The notes: generated by a model not told the origin, from the sequence alone. A DNA stretch of 64,000 nucleotides from [Zimmermannella] bifida NBRC 103089 (GCF_001570925.1 NZ_BCSP01000006.1:59470-123469), one strand, 5' to 3'; positions 36,775-46,354 are shown, counted from the first letter of the stretch. Numbers and translations are program-made.

Positions 36775-37159
36775 CGTGTGGTCGTCTCCTGGGTTGCGTT
36801 CGGTTTCGCCAGTGTATGCACGCGGGCTTGCGCAATCCTGGTGGGCGGCGACAACGAATTCAGATTTTGGTTGTAGCTCATCGAAGAGTTGGTGCGGTTT
36901 GCCGGCTGTGAAGTGGATGCGAGTCGGTCGCGTGGCGTTGACGCGCTCGGCGTCGGTGGAGGAGTTGGCGTCACCGTGCGCCGTCGGCGCCGGAATTGTA
37001 ACGGTGTCCGGACTCGTCTCCGGGAACGTGATCGAGTTAGGCGTTGCACAAACAGCGGCGGGAAACAATCGGGGCCATGCTCAATGCATGAGGCCGTGCG
37101 TGGTTGTCAACCGTGTACGTAAAACCGTTCTACGCGAAATGCTGAGTGTTTTCCCGTCG
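36775..37159. other. Intergenic region between bkdA and the LPGTG surface-protein gene
   Basis: About 385 bp. It holds the bkd promoter near its left edge. The rest shows no convincing gene, hairpin or repeat to me, although the long upstream frame of bkdA stays open to 37068. Confidence 0.4.
36811..36816 (-). promoter_or_regulatory. Candidate -10 box of the bkd operon
   Basis: On the minus strand TACACT (36816-36811) is preceded by TGCA, giving an extended -10 look, and lies about 37 nt before the GTG. The -35 is unclear (a TTGCGC 13 nt upstream is too close). Confidence 0.4.
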
Positions 37160-39478
37160 TCAACGGATGTTGTCTTCACTTCTACTGCGCTGGTGCCAAC
37201 TCGATAATCCAACACCTGCACACAGTACGGCGACCGCTCCAATCGTGAGCGGCAGGACGTCAGCACCGGTGCCAGGGAGATTCCCATCCGCATCCGCGGA
37301 CTCGTCATTGGTGCCGCTGCTGCGGCTGGGCTTGGGCGGGATGACCTCAGCAGTCGGCGACGAAGGTGACGTGGTGCCGAACTCGCCCGGTGTCGCTGTA
37401 GCGGTTGCTGCCGGTTGTTTCGTGGGGGCCATAGTTGCTGGCACCGAGACGACCGGCGCGGATGCGGAGGGTTCGGCAGGTGCGGGACTTGCGGCATTCG
37501 GCGTTGACGTTGCAGTCGCCGTGGCGGCTGGCGCACTCGTGGCCTCGAGCGTCCAGCCACTGGCATCACTGCCGCTCAGCTTGGTCACGGACGTTGCGTA
37601 ACCCGAGAGCGTCGGTGCGGACACGACAAACTGCGGTGCTGCATCCTGGACCGGAAACTCATGCAGCGCAATCTTCCAGTCGCTATCGCGCTCGACCGTG
37701 AAGGAGTCGACCCGGTGTGGCTGACCGTCGACAACCTGCATGAGTTCCAATTCAACCGATTCTGGTTGGGCTGCGGTAGCGAGCGGTTTGCCCTGGTTGT
37801 CCTGCCACGTCAATGCCACCGTCAGGGTGGTGTCGATGTTGCGACCGAAGGTTATATCACCGGCGCTTGCGATGCCCGCTCCGCGGTCGGCGTGATTGTC
37901 TGAGATCGTGAGCGATGCTCGGGCTGAAGCCAGTGCAAGACCATCAGCGTCGAGTTCGCTGTGGATAGTCACGGCGGTATCGAACGTCTGTGGCGGGTAG
38001 GCCGATGCGGTGGCTGGGTCGAACCGTGCCGTGGATGCATCCTGGTACCAGGTCGCTTCGGCGCCACCGTAGGCTCGTGGGCCGGTCGTGAGCTCGCCGT
38101 GGAACGCGGTTCCGTAGTTTTCGGCCGCTATGTCATCGCCCGCAATCTCGGCACTGTTCTCGCCGATCGCAACACCGCCGGAGGCATTCAGCGCGGTGGT
38201 GCCGCTCGGTGCCAACCAAATGCCGCCACCTTGCGTTGCCGCTGCGTTCTTGGTGACGACAGCGTTTTTGATGGTGGCACCGTACTTGTCGCTGGTGACG
38301 TACACGCCGCCGCCCTGCAGCGTCGCTGAGTTGCCGGCAATGGAGCCGCCACTGAGCGTCACCTTGGTCGAGCTAATGCTGATACCGCCGCCGGTTGTGG
38401 ATGCGGTGTTGTCGCGGATTTCGCCGCCGGTCATGGTGAACTCGGCCGGGTACGACGCTGCCCATTCACTTGGCGCTACGGATGCTTCGGCGCACTGTCC
38501 GTCCTTGCTATTGCCCCGATCATCGGCGGCAAAGCAAAGATCCTGCACGCTGACGCCGGCGCCGGAGCCGCCAGTTACGTTGGCATCGACGCTGCCACCG
38601 CTCATGGTGACGCGCGTGTTGCCGAGCGCGGCGATACCGCCGCCGTTCGTGGCGCGATTGGCGGAGATGACGGCGTTGTCGCGCAGGTTCACGGTGGCTG
38701 GGCTGTGCTTGGTGAGGGAGTACGCAGCAATGCCGCCGCCCTGCTGGCCGTCGTTTTGATAGATCTCGGTGCCCGCAACGTTCACGGTACCGCCGGCGTT
38801 AACGAAGACGCCGCCGGCAACCAGCCCGGTCTTGCCGGTGTAGGCAGACGTGCCGTTTTCGTAGATGGCGCCGCCGTTCAGGTCGGCAGTTCCGCCCCGG
38901 GCGACATAGACGCCGCCGGCTGCGCGCTCAACACTGTCGTCGCTAACGCGGTTGTCGTGGATGGCGCCGCCGGACATGATGAAACGTGCGTCGGTGCCTT
39001 CGACGGTGATCGCACCAGTCTCGCCACCCAGATTTTGGCTGCCCGAGACGGTTGCCCCGTCAAGCATGGTGAATTCGCCCCGGACATCAATCAGGCCGTA
39101 GCTGAGGGCCGTGGCATCGTTACCACGCACCGTCAGGCCCGCGCCGAGAGTGGCCTTGCCACCCGCATCCACCTCGATCGCCACATTGCCGCCGCCCTGC
39201 TGCAGGGTGCCGCCATTGATGCCGACGAAGGTGATGTCCGCGCCCGCCGGAACGACTGCGCCGCCGGCAAAGGTGCCATCGATGGTAATCGTTGACGGGG
39301 TCGTGCCGGCCGTGCGAATTGCTGCCTTGAGCTGGGCATCATTTTGCACCGTGGCATTGGCTGCCTGTGCCGCTGGCGCGGGGAATCCGAGACACATGAG
39401 CGCTGCGCAAACGAGCGCAATAACCAGCGCGTGGGCGGAAGAACCGCGACGCTTGAGGTGAGCAGAACGGTGCATCAT
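37160..39478 (-). CDS. Sortase-anchored (LPGTG) parallel beta-helix surface protein
   Basis: A 772-residue exported wall protein. A basic N-terminus and hydrophobic core end at PAAQA, a likely signal-peptidase site about residue 40. Then follow many 25-35-residue repeats of the type GGxVxxNxAxxGGGIxxxG, typical of right-handed parallel beta-helices, to about residue 560. A globular domain and a Pro/Ala/Thr/Ser stalk follow, then LPGTGADVLPL, a hydrophobic helix and RSRSEDN. LPXTG implies a sortase different from the LAETG signal of the gene at 3-740. Start is the first ATG of MMHRSAHLKRRG. Probably adhesion or polysaccharide interaction; target unknown. Confidence 0.8.
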   Translation of the reverse strand: MMHRSAHLKRRGSSAHALVIALVCAALMCLGFPAPAAQAANATVQNDAQLKAAIRTAGTTPSTITIDGTFAGGAVVPAGADITFVGINGGTLQQGGGNVAIEVDAGGKATLGAGLTVRGNDATALSYGLIDVRGEFTMLDGATVSGSQNLGGETGAITVEGTDARFIMSGGAIHDNRVSDDSVERAAGGVYVARGGTADLNGGAIYENGTSAYTGKTGLVAGGVFVNAGGTVNVAGTEIYQNDGQQGGGIAAYSLTKHSPATVNLRDNAVISANRATNGGGIAALGNTRVTMSGGSVDANVTGGSGAGVSVQDLCFAADDRGNSKDGQCAEASVAPSEWAASYPAEFTMTGGEIRDNTASTTGGGISISSTKVTLSGGSIAGNSATLQGGGVYVTSDKYGATIKNAVVTKNAAATQGGGIWLAPSGTTALNASGGVAIGENSAEIAGDDIAAENYGTAFHGELTTGPRAYGGAEATWYQDASTARFDPATASAYPPQTFDTAVTIHSELDADGLALASARASLTISDNHADRGAGIASAGDITFGRNIDTTLTVALTWQDNQGKPLATAAQPESVELELMQVVDGQPHRVDSFTVERDSDWKIALHEFPVQDAAPQFVVSAPTLSGYATSVTKLSGSDASGWTLEATSAPAATATATSTPNAASPAPAEPSASAPVVSVPATMAPTKQPAATATATPGEFGTTSPSSPTAEVIPPKPSRSSGTNDESADADGNLPGTGADVLPLTIGAVAVLCAGVGLSSWHQRSRSEDNIR

Positions 39479-39697
39479 GTGGGTTCCAATCGTTGCCCGG
39501 TTTGATTGGCAACCTTTCCAGCGTAACGAGATCTGACGGGATAACCAGGGGTGCGCTGAAGCAAAACGATAACGATTTAGTGTTGTCAGGCAGGTGCGCG
39601 GGTGCATCCGTAGAAACGGCATCCGGCCCGGATGCACGCATGGGTGCGGTCCGAGCCGGATGCGGTAGTGACGGGCGTGGCCGTTACGAGTGAAGTG

Positions 39698-41179
39698 CTA
39701 GCGACCCTCGTGCGGGCGGTTGTCGCCAACCGTCTGCAGCACTTCGGTGTGGAACTTGTGGTCGAGGCGACCCGAAGCCTTGAGGTTGCGGCGGGCCATT
39801 GGCCAGAATGCGACGAGTACGGCGACGGATGCGAGGGTCGAGACCACCTGCAAGAACCCGTCTTCGGTGAAGCACATGATGACCACGATTGCGATCACGC
39901 CGAGCATGACGAGGATTGCTGGGATCGGGTGTGCCCAGGTCTTGAGCTCGAGTGCGTCTTCTTCGCGCTTCGACATCTTGCTGCGCAAGCGCCACTGCGT
40001 GAGTGCGATGAAGAAGTAGACGAACAGCGCCACGAGACCGGCCGAGTTCATGATGAACGTGAACAGCGGGGTGTCGGGGAACAGGAAGTTGACGAGCACG
40101 GCAAGGAAGCCGCCCGAGGTCGAGGCAAGCACAGCGACCCAGGGCACACCGTTGCTAGCGCGGGAGCCAATGAACTTCGGTGCCAAACCCTCATCCGACA
40201 GTGCCGCGAACATGCGCGCGGCCGAGTAGAGGCCCGAGTTGAGTACCGAGAACACAGCGGTGAGGATGACGGCGCTCATGACGCCCGCGGCAACCTGGGT
40301 TGCGCCCGGGCCGAAGAGGCCACCGAAGATCTTGCCGAAGACGAACGCGAACGGGCCGATTTCGTCCGGGTCTGGCAGCTCGGTCCACGGCACGACCGAC
40401 AGGATGATGAAGATTGCGCCCAGGTAGAAGAGCATAATGCGCCAGATAACCGTGTTGCTGGCCTTGGTGACGCCGCCCTTCGGGTCCTCAGATTCAGCAG
40501 CGGCCATAACGGCGATTTCGGTGCCGAAGTACGAGAAGATCACCAGTGCGACACCGCTCACGATCGGCCAGACTCCATTCGGTGCAAAGCCACCGTGGTT
40601 GACGATATTGCCGATTGAGAAGGTGGCATCTGGCCACAGGCCGAAGGCGAAGAGGATACCGAGCACGAGGAAGACCACGATGGTGATGACCTTGATGCTG
40701 GCGAGCCAGAACTCGACCTCGCCGAAGGAGCGCACCGAAGCCAGGTTTACACCGGTAAAGAGCGCCAGGAAGATGAGCGAGAAGACCCACTCCGGGATCA
40801 TCGGGAACCACATATTGAGGGTTTCGCCGCCGACGACTGCCTCGAAGGCGATCACGCCAACCCAGAAGTACCAGTAGAGCCAACCGATGAGGTAGCCAGC
40901 CCACGGACCGACACCCTGACGGGCGTATTCCATGAACGAACCGACAGCCGGGCGAGCAATAGCCATCTCGCCGAGCATGCGCATCACAAGGATGACCAGG
41001 AGGCCACCAATGGCGTACGACAACAGTGCTGCCGGGCCGACGCTCTTGATGACGTTGCCGGAGCCAACGAAGAGGCTGGCGCCGATGATGCCACCAAGGG
41101 TGATCATCGTGATGTGACGGTTCTTGAGTTTTTTGTCGCCGGTCGACTCCGTCGTCGGCGAGGACTTTGCAGTACTCAC
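39698..41179 (-). CDS. Amino acid permease (APC family, GABA-permease-like)
   Basis: A 493-residue, 12-helix transporter. The helix-1 motif GGIIGASLFVGSG and the FGEVEFWLASIKV segment are hallmarks of the amino-acid-transporter family of proton-coupled permeases (GabP/AnsP/ProY). RMLGEMAIARPAVGSF follows helix 2. Exact substrate cannot be read; the sequence resembles GABA permeases. GTG 41179 with GGAG four nt upstream. A strong promoter lies at 41304-41331 with an unusually long 118-nt leader. Confidence 0.88.
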   Translation of the reverse strand: MSTAKSSPTTESTGDKKLKNRHITMITLGGIIGASLFVGSGNVIKSVGPAALLSYAIGGLLVILVMRMLGEMAIARPAVGSFMEYARQGVGPWAGYLIGWLYWYFWVGVIAFEAVVGGETLNMWFPMIPEWVFSLIFLALFTGVNLASVRSFGEVEFWLASIKVITIVVFLVLGILFAFGLWPDATFSIGNIVNHGGFAPNGVWPIVSGVALVIFSYFGTEIAVMAAAESEDPKGGVTKASNTVIWRIMLFYLGAIFIILSVVPWTELPDPDEIGPFAFVFGKIFGGLFGPGATQVAAGVMSAVILTAVFSVLNSGLYSAARMFAALSDEGLAPKFIGSRASNGVPWVAVLASTSGGFLAVLVNFLFPDTPLFTFIMNSAGLVALFVYFFIALTQWRLRSKMSKREEDALELKTWAHPIPAILVMLGVIAIVVIMCFTEDGFLQVVSTLASVAVLVAFWPMARRNLKASGRLDHKFHTEVLQTVGDNRPHEGR

Positions 41180-41243
41180 GGGGCTCCATTAGTGCGCAGC
41201 ATCGCGCGGATGTTGGCGCTGCGTTGCGCGAATATGTAGGGAA

Positions 41244-41261
41244 CAATCACGGTTGTGATTG
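41244..41261. promoter_or_regulatory. Palindrome in the permease leader
   Basis: CAATCAC (41244-41250) and GTGATTG (41255-41261) are a perfect inverted repeat with a 4-nt centre, inside the 5' leader of the permease mRNA. It could be a repressor site or an RNA hairpin. Confidence 0.45.
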
Positions 41262-41303
41262 GGGTGGTCCCCGAAATCTGGTGCATCGGTGGACCGGCTA
41301 TTC

Positions 41304-41331
41304 ACTCTAGTAGCGAGTTGAAACGTGTCAA
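41304..41331 (-). promoter_or_regulatory. Near-consensus promoter of the permease gene
   Basis: On the minus strand TTGACA (41331-41326), a 16-nt spacer and TAGAGT (41309-41304). Transcription would start near 41297, leaving a leader of about 118 nt. Confidence 0.65.
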
Positions 41332-41426
41332 GTGTTTTCTTGGTTGCCTACAAGCCGCTGGGGGTCAGTGCGGTGCAACTTTAGGCATTCGTATATGTCG
41401 CGCAGCTAATTCGTTTTACCGTTGGC

Positions 41427-42014
41427 ATGCGGGATGCGCGAAGTTTCGGTGTGTTGCGGCGAACGTTGCGGATTGTGGATGCGATTGAGGTGGGTGCGCG
41501 GATGTCCGGTGGTGAACACGGCGAATCGAGCGCGATGCTGTCGGGCGAGGCGCTGTTTGCGGTCGCGGCAGCCCGCGCGAGTGAACTTCCGGGCGCCGAC
41601 TGTACGCATCCATTCGGGCCGGACTGGGACGTCTACAAGGTGCGCGATCGAGTCTTCATGCTTGCAACTCGACTGGTCGGTCGGCCGATCGTGACGGTGA
41701 AAGTGTCACCGCCCGAAGGGGACGTGTTGCGTGAATCGTTTGCGCAGATCAGCCCCGGTTATCACATGAACAAACGGCATTGGATCACGCTCGACGGTTT
41801 CGACAGCCCCACGGTCGCAGTGGTGCCGGGCGGCGACGACAACGTTCTCGATGAAGCGCTCGTCGAAGACCTGATCACCGGGTCGTATCTACTGGTGTTG
41901 GAGCGAAACGTGCCGCGCTCGAAGTGGCCGGTTGATCCCGCGACTTTTGGTCGTCGCGATGCTGACGACCCACGCACGGACGGTCCCGTCGCTGACGGTC
42001 CACGCGGATCGTAG
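41427..42014 (+). CDS. MmcQ/YjbR family protein
   Basis: A protein of at most 195 residues with the MmcQ/YjbR (double-psi/CyaY-like) core: LPGADCTHPFGPDWDVYKVRDRVFMLA, quoted in part as HPFGPDWDVYKVRDRVF, then PGYHMNKRHWITLDG and the DEALVEDLITGSYLLVL helix. These are small putative DNA-binding proteins of unclear role. ATG 41502 (with GAGGTGG upstream) would remove 25 residues that precede the domain and is an equally good start. The last 25 residues are an Asp/Gly/Pro tail. Confidence 0.75.
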   Translation: MRDARSFGVLRRTLRIVDAIEVGARMSGGEHGESSAMLSGEALFAVAAARASELPGADCTHPFGPDWDVYKVRDRVFMLATRLVGRPIVTVKVSPPEGDVLRESFAQISPGYHMNKRHWITLDGFDSPTVAVVPGGDDNVLDEALVEDLITGSYLLVLERNVPRSKWPVDPATFGRRDADDPRTDGPVADGPRGS

Positions 42015-42048
42015 GTCGGGTGGGCTAGGCCGAAGTGGAGTCGTTCTA

Positions 42049-42783
42049 CTAGTCGAAGCCGGGAAGGATCATCAACATTACGGCGAGGAACGGGAGAATC
42101 AACGCCGTTGAAATCAACTCGGTAGACATGTGCTTCTGTCCGCGCGAGCGTGCCCGCCTGCCAGCAATGATCATTGCGATGCTGCTGCCCGCGCCAAACG
42201 CCGCACCGGTCCACATCACTGCGGTCGTTGGCAATGAGAAGGGTGCGTAATGCCAGAGAGCCGCGAGAACAACCAGCCCGATGCAATAGACCATGCCGAA
42301 GGCAACGAGCCACCCAGCGTGCGCCAGCATCCAGGGCACGGGCAGCTTGGTCAGGCCAATGACGAACGCAAGGATGCCAATTAGCGCGACTAGGGGTGAC
42401 AGTAGGAAAGGTAGCGTGTCGCCAACGGTGCCTTCGATGAGAGACCGCGCAGTTAGCGCAAACACGGCCGCGCCGAAGATGCCAACAAATGTGCACACGA
42501 TGCCCAAGTAGTGCACGTGAGTGGCACCGAGGGCTTCGGCGATCACGTGGCCGCGGCTTGGCGGCATATTCGCGTCGCGGCCGGCAACTTTGGCAGCAAA
42601 GTCGTTGGGTGCGCCGAACTGCATGCGTGGGGAAGACTGCGTCGTGGCACAGGTGTGTTCGACGAACGAAATAGTGCGTTGAATCTGCTCGGGTGGCAAC
42701 CGGTGCTGTTGCAGATGCCAAACCGTTTCGCGCATCCATTCGGCGCCGGCGCCTTGCAAGGGAGCGGGGGAGTTTGGCTGCAT
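42049..42783 (-). CDS. Membrane protein of unknown function
   Basis: I do not recognise the family. The 244-residue protein has a soluble N-terminal 85 residues with amphipathic helices (WMRETVWHLQQHRLPPEQIQRTISFVEH) that resembles the start of HAAS-type regulatory membrane proteins. About six hydrophobic segments follow from residue 95 to 240. GAAGG lies upstream of ATG 42783. No operon partner is apparent. Confidence 0.6.
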   Translation of the reverse strand: MQPNSPAPLQGAGAEWMRETVWHLQQHRLPPEQIQRTISFVEHTCATTQSSPRMQFGAPNDFAAKVAGRDANMPPSRGHVIAEALGATHVHYLGIVCTFVGIFGAAVFALTARSLIEGTVGDTLPFLLSPLVALIGILAFVIGLTKLPVPWMLAHAGWLVAFGMVYCIGLVVLAALWHYAPFSLPTTAVMWTGAAFGAGSSIAMIIAGRRARSRGQKHMSTELISTALILPFLAVMLMILPGFD

Positions 42784-43020
42784 GCGTCGAGCCTTCGCTG
42801 TTAGTGGGGTGGATGCGGATGGTCGGTATCGCGCGTTGGTGCGTCCATGATGGCACGTCGGTCTTGGTGGGCAAGAGGGGTTCCGTTGATTGACACGGCG
42901 CGGCGTCGGTGGCGGGCTCCAGTCGTTTTCGTATCCAGAAGTGACTCAGATGCGGCATGGATGATGCGGGCTGACGCATCCACGTTGCAATCACGACTGC
43001 ACGCCACAGAAAGGACCAGC

Positions 43021-43857
43021 ATGTCACGCACCTACATCATCACCGGGGCCGGATCGGGAATCGGCAAGGCAGCCGCTGACCAGCTTCGAGAACAGGGCAA
43101 CGTCGTGGTTGGCGTTGACCTTCGCGGCGCCGAAATCGAATGCGATCTTGGCACTTCCGCGGGCCGCCAGCAGGCCGCGGCCGATGCGCTGGCCATGACC
43201 GGTGGCAAGGTGGATGCGGTTATTGCGTCGGCGGGTATCTCGCATCCCGTGCCCGCCACGATCGCGGTTAACTACTTTGGCGCCGTTGAATTCCTCGAAG
43301 CCGTGCGCCCAGCGTTGGCTGAATCGGACGCACCCCGCGCGGTGGTCGTCTCGTCGATGTCGTCGCTGCAGCCACAGCACACGCCGCTGACCGAAGCGAT
43401 GCTTGCCGGCGATGAACCCGCATCCCTTGATATTGCGGCGCAGCTGGCGCAAGACCCGCGTGCGGGCGGACTGATCTACGCATCTTCAAAGCGCGCCCTC
43501 TCGCGCTGGGTGCGTCGCGAGTCGATTGCCTCTGATTGGGCAGGTGCCGGGATTCCGCTGAACGCGGTCGCGCCGGGAATTGTGCTGACGCCGATGACCG
43601 CCGACCTCGTCGGGAACGACGAATCGCGTGCGTTCGTGGATGCGGTCGTGCCGATGCCGCTGAACTACCACCAGCCACCGGAATCGATCGCCAGCCTGCT
43701 GATTTGGCTCGCATCCGCTGAAAACTCGCACTGCGCGGGCCAGACCATCTATTGCGACGGTGGGTCGGACGTCGTGCTGCGCGGCGAAGATGCCTGGTCG
43801 TGGGCCGACGAGCGCGTGGGCGAATACTTCGCCAAGGTGATGGGCGGCGCCCAGTAG
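43021..43857 (+). CDS. Short-chain dehydrogenase/reductase (hydroxysteroid-dehydrogenase-like)
   Basis: A 278-residue NAD(P)-dependent enzyme. TGAGSGIG at residues 8-15 binds cofactor, NYFGAVEFLEA occupies the NNAG-helix region, and the catalytic Ser-Tyr-Lys appears as VVSSMSS and YASSKRAL. The layout, with a large insertion before the catalytic Tyr and a GQTIYCDGGSDVVLRG ending, resembles bacterial 3-alpha-hydroxysteroid dehydrogenase/carbonyl reductase. Substrate unknown. ATG 43021 has AAAGGA upstream; the frame open to 42847 has no domain sequence. Confidence 0.87.
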   Translation: MSRTYIITGAGSGIGKAAADQLREQGNVVVGVDLRGAEIECDLGTSAGRQQAAADALAMTGGKVDAVIASAGISHPVPATIAVNYFGAVEFLEAVRPALAESDAPRAVVVSSMSSLQPQHTPLTEAMLAGDEPASLDIAAQLAQDPRAGGLIYASSKRALSRWVRRESIASDWAGAGIPLNAVAPGIVLTPMTADLVGNDESRAFVDAVVPMPLNYHQPPESIASLLIWLASAENSHCAGQTIYCDGGSDVVLRGEDAWSWADERVGEYFAKVMGGAQ

Positions 43858-43974
43858 CTGCCGTTGTGGTCTGCGCTTTCCGCGCTAGAGCCTGCGTTTA
43901 TGGTTAGCAAACTGGCGAGTTTACGGGCGCAGAAATTTCGTTAAAAAACACTCGCTTGGCATTGCATGCGGTGC

Positions 43975-43988
43975 TAGATTCACGAGCT
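43975..43988 (+). promoter_or_regulatory. -10 box close to the trkH start
   Basis: TAGATT at 43975-43980 is followed by 8 nt and GTG 43989. Start sites further upstream (such as the ATG at 43956) would lie before the -10 box and are therefore unlikely. Confidence 0.5.
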
Positions 43989-45416
43989 GTGGTTACACCG
44001 TTGATCGGTTCGCCGTCACCTCGACGAGCCCCACTGCGCACGCTCAATGTGTCCAAACGCCCCCGACGTCAGCGCGACGGGCGCCTCCGCTATACGCCGC
44101 GTTGGAGTCCCGCCCAAACCGTCTGCCTGGCGTTCATCGCCGTCATTACTGCCGGCAGCCTCGCGTTGATGCTGCCGATCAGCTCGAATGCTGCTCCCGC
44201 ATCCCCGCTGCACGCCGTGTTCGTCGCGACCAGCGCGATCACCGTAACCGGGCTTACACCCGTCGATACCCACGTGGCCTGGACCGGATTTGGGCAAGCC
44301 GTCATCCTCATCCTCATTCAATTGGGAGGCCTGGGGGTGATGACGTTCACTTCGGTTGTCGGCATCGCCCTGACGCGCCGACTCGGACTGCAATCGCGCT
44401 TGATCGCGTCTGCGGAATCGCGCACGGTCGACTTTGATGATGCCCGTGCCGTGCTGCTGTCGATCATCCGCATCGTCGTGGTTTGCGAAGCGGTTGCCGC
44501 AGTGGTGCTCTACCTGGCATTCGTCGTCGGGCACGGCCTTGACCCGGTCGCATCGATTTGGGATGCGGTATTCCACGCCGTTTCTGCGTTTAATAACGCG
44601 GGCTTCTCGACCTTTGAAGGTAACCTGGTCGACTTCGTCGACTCACCCTGGGTGTGCCTGCCGATCGCACTGTGCATCATCATCGGTGGTCTTGGTTTTC
44701 CGGTCATCGCGCAGATCCTCAAGTTTGGCCCCAAATGGAACCGGCTCTCGATCAGCGCAAAAATGGTGCTCACCGCCACGCCGATCCTCTTGCTCGTCGG
44801 TATGGGCGCCTTCGTGTTGTTCGAGTGGAACAACCCGCAAACGCTTGGCCAATACGATTTCGGCACCCGCATGCTCGCCGGGTTCTTCCAATCGGTACAG
44901 ACTCGAACGGCCGGGTTCAACTCCATCGATTTCGGTGCACTGCATCCCGAAACCCTGCTCATCGTTGATGTGCTGCAGTTCATCGGTGGCGGCCCTGCCG
45001 GAACCGCCGGCGGTATCAAGATCACCGTATTCATGGTTATCGCCGCCGCCATCGTTGCCGTCATCCGAGGCGACGGCAGCGTGCACCTCTTTGGTAAGCG
45101 CATCCACGATGCGGTTGTTCGCCGTGCCGCGGCGATTGGCGTTACCGCCCTCGGGCTCTGTGTCGCGGTCACCCTATTGCTGCTCGTCGTCACCCCGTTC
45201 ACCATCGAACAGGTGGGGGTCGAAGTCACGAGTGCCTGGGGCACCGTTGGGCTCAGTACCGGCATCACGGGCGATCTGCCGCCAGTGGCAATGATCGCGA
45301 TCACGTTGCTGATGTTTATTGGCCGACTTGGGCCAATGACGATTGCGGCGGCCTTGGTGCCGGCAGTGCGCCCGTTGCCATATGAACTTCCAGAAGAAAG
45401 GCCGATCATTGCGTAA
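43989..45416 (+). CDS. trkH: TrkH/KtrB family potassium uptake channel subunit
   Basis: A 475-residue, four-repeat K+ translocating subunit. Each repeat has a helix-pore loop-helix unit; filter segments include ITVTGLTPVDT, SAFNNAGFSTFEGN, TAGFNSIDFG and TVGLSTGITGD, with the pore glycines conserved. The first 45 residues are basic and cytoplasmic. It assembles with the TrkA ring encoded next; the genes overlap by 8 nt. Start taken at GTG 43989, after the promoter. Confidence 0.92.
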   Translation: MVTPLIGSPSPRRAPLRTLNVSKRPRRQRDGRLRYTPRWSPAQTVCLAFIAVITAGSLALMLPISSNAAPASPLHAVFVATSAITVTGLTPVDTHVAWTGFGQAVILILIQLGGLGVMTFTSVVGIALTRRLGLQSRLIASAESRTVDFDDARAVLLSIIRIVVVCEAVAAVVLYLAFVVGHGLDPVASIWDAVFHAVSAFNNAGFSTFEGNLVDFVDSPWVCLPIALCIIIGGLGFPVIAQILKFGPKWNRLSISAKMVLTATPILLLVGMGAFVLFEWNNPQTLGQYDFGTRMLAGFFQSVQTRTAGFNSIDFGALHPETLLIVDVLQFIGGGPAGTAGGIKITVFMVIAAAIVAVIRGDGSVHLFGKRIHDAVVRRAAAIGVTALGLCVAVTLLLLVVTPFTIEQVGVEVTSAWGTVGLSTGITGDLPPVAMIAITLLMFIGRLGPMTIAAALVPAVRPLPYELPEERPIIA

Positions 45417-46122
45417 TTCACGGCAAGGAACAATCCGTATTCAAGATGCGGTGTGTGTCATTGGGCTCGGACGGTTTGGTACCGCAGTTGCCACCGAACT
45501 CATGAAAGACGGTGTTGAAGTACTGGGGATCGATCCCGATGACCATGTTGTGCAGGCGATGGACGGCAGCGTCACTCACGTCGTTCGGGGCGACGCTACC
45601 CAGGAAGTCACGCTGCGGAAGCTCTCGGTGCACGAATTTGAAACCGTGGTGGTCGCGATTGGTGGCAGCATCGAAGCGAGCATTTTGGTTACCGGACTGC
45701 TGCGGAAGTTCGGGGTACCGAACATCTGGGCCAAAGCAGTGAGCGACCAGCACGCCGAGATCCTGAAGCAACTCGGTGTCCCTCACGTGGTGAAGCCCGA
45801 AACCGATATGGGGCGGCGCACGGCGCACCTCTTGCGCGGCACGCTCGAAGAGTATGTCGAGTTCGCCGGTGACTTTGTCATCACGCAGCAGCTCGCACCC
45901 GAGTTTGCGATTGGAACACCGATCGGCGAATTGCGGCTGCGTCGAAACTACGGAGTGCACATTACCGGCATGCGCCACCCGGGGGAACCCTGGCAGATCG
46001 CGTTGCCCGAAACGGCGCTGCGTCGCGGCGACCACATTCTCGTGGCCGGCAACCGGCGTAACGCCGACAACTTCGCGCGCCTGCCCCGAACCGACGACCT
46101 AGACAGCGAACTCGACGCGTAG
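45409..46122 (+). CDS. trkA: TrkA family potassium uptake regulatory protein (RCK)
   Basis: A 237-residue cytoplasmic gating subunit. An N-terminal RCK-N Rossmann domain (VIGLGRFGTAVATEL with GLGRFG motif, GDATQEVTLRKL) binds nucleotide. A short hinge leads to the RCK-C domain (FVITQQLAPEFAIGTPIGELRLR...GDHILVAGNRRNADNF, only part quoted). TTG 45409 is chosen: AGAAAGG is 8 nt upstream and the codon overlaps the trkH stop. Single-RCK length (KtrA-like), not the doubled enteric TrkA. Confidence 0.9.
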   Translation: MRNSRQGTIRIQDAVCVIGLGRFGTAVATELMKDGVEVLGIDPDDHVVQAMDGSVTHVVRGDATQEVTLRKLSVHEFETVVVAIGGSIEASILVTGLLRKFGVPNIWAKAVSDQHAEILKQLGVPHVVKPETDMGRRTAHLLRGTLEEYVEFAGDFVITQQLAPEFAIGTPIGELRLRRNYGVHITGMRHPGEPWQIALPETALRRGDHILVAGNRRNADNFARLPRTDDLDSELDA

Positions 46123-46137
46123 CGCACTTGCGCGCGG

Positions 46138-46214
46138 CCGGCGTGCCGCACCCACCGGCCTGCCGCATCCCACTGGCCTGCCGCACCCCATCGGCCTGCC
46201 GCATCCCACCGGCC
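46138..46214. repeat. 18-bp tandem repeat, about four copies
   Basis: Units of the form CGGCCTGCCGCATCCCAC start at 46156, 46174 and 46192, with a divergent partial copy before them and a 5-bp remnant after. Copies differ by one to three bases. Located just after the trkA stop. Confidence 0.8.
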
Positions 46215-46217
46215 GTT

Positions 46218-46304
46218 GAGGCCTGCTTTGCACAGTTTGTGCTGCGAATAGCGTGCAATATCGGCCACAACGCGGGCAGGCCTCGTGCGTTGTGGCCGAT
46301 ATTG
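46218..46304. repeat. Perfect 18-bp hairpin with upstream loop complement (possible pseudoknot)
   Basis: Arms 46256-46273 and 46287-46304 are perfectly complementary over 18 bp with a 13-nt loop. Within the loop, GCAGGCCTC (46276-46284) is exactly complementary to GAGGCCTGC at 46218-46226, so RNA could form an H-type pseudoknot. It lies between convergent trkA and osmC-like genes. Confidence 0.7.
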
Positions 46305-46312
46305 GCGGGCCC

Positions 46313-46354
46313 GTGAATTGGCCGCATAGTGAATTGGCCGCTTTGTGAATTGGC
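46313..46354. repeat. 16-bp tandem repeat, two and a half copies
   Basis: GTGAATTGGCCGC followed by three variable bases is repeated at 46313 and 46329, and starts a third time at 46345. Confidence 0.75.

Noticed and set aside
36775..37068. N-terminal extension of bkdA up to an ATG at 37068
   Set aside because: The extra 98 codons are low-complexity and unlike E1alpha, and a promoter-like -10 and ribosome site lie inside.
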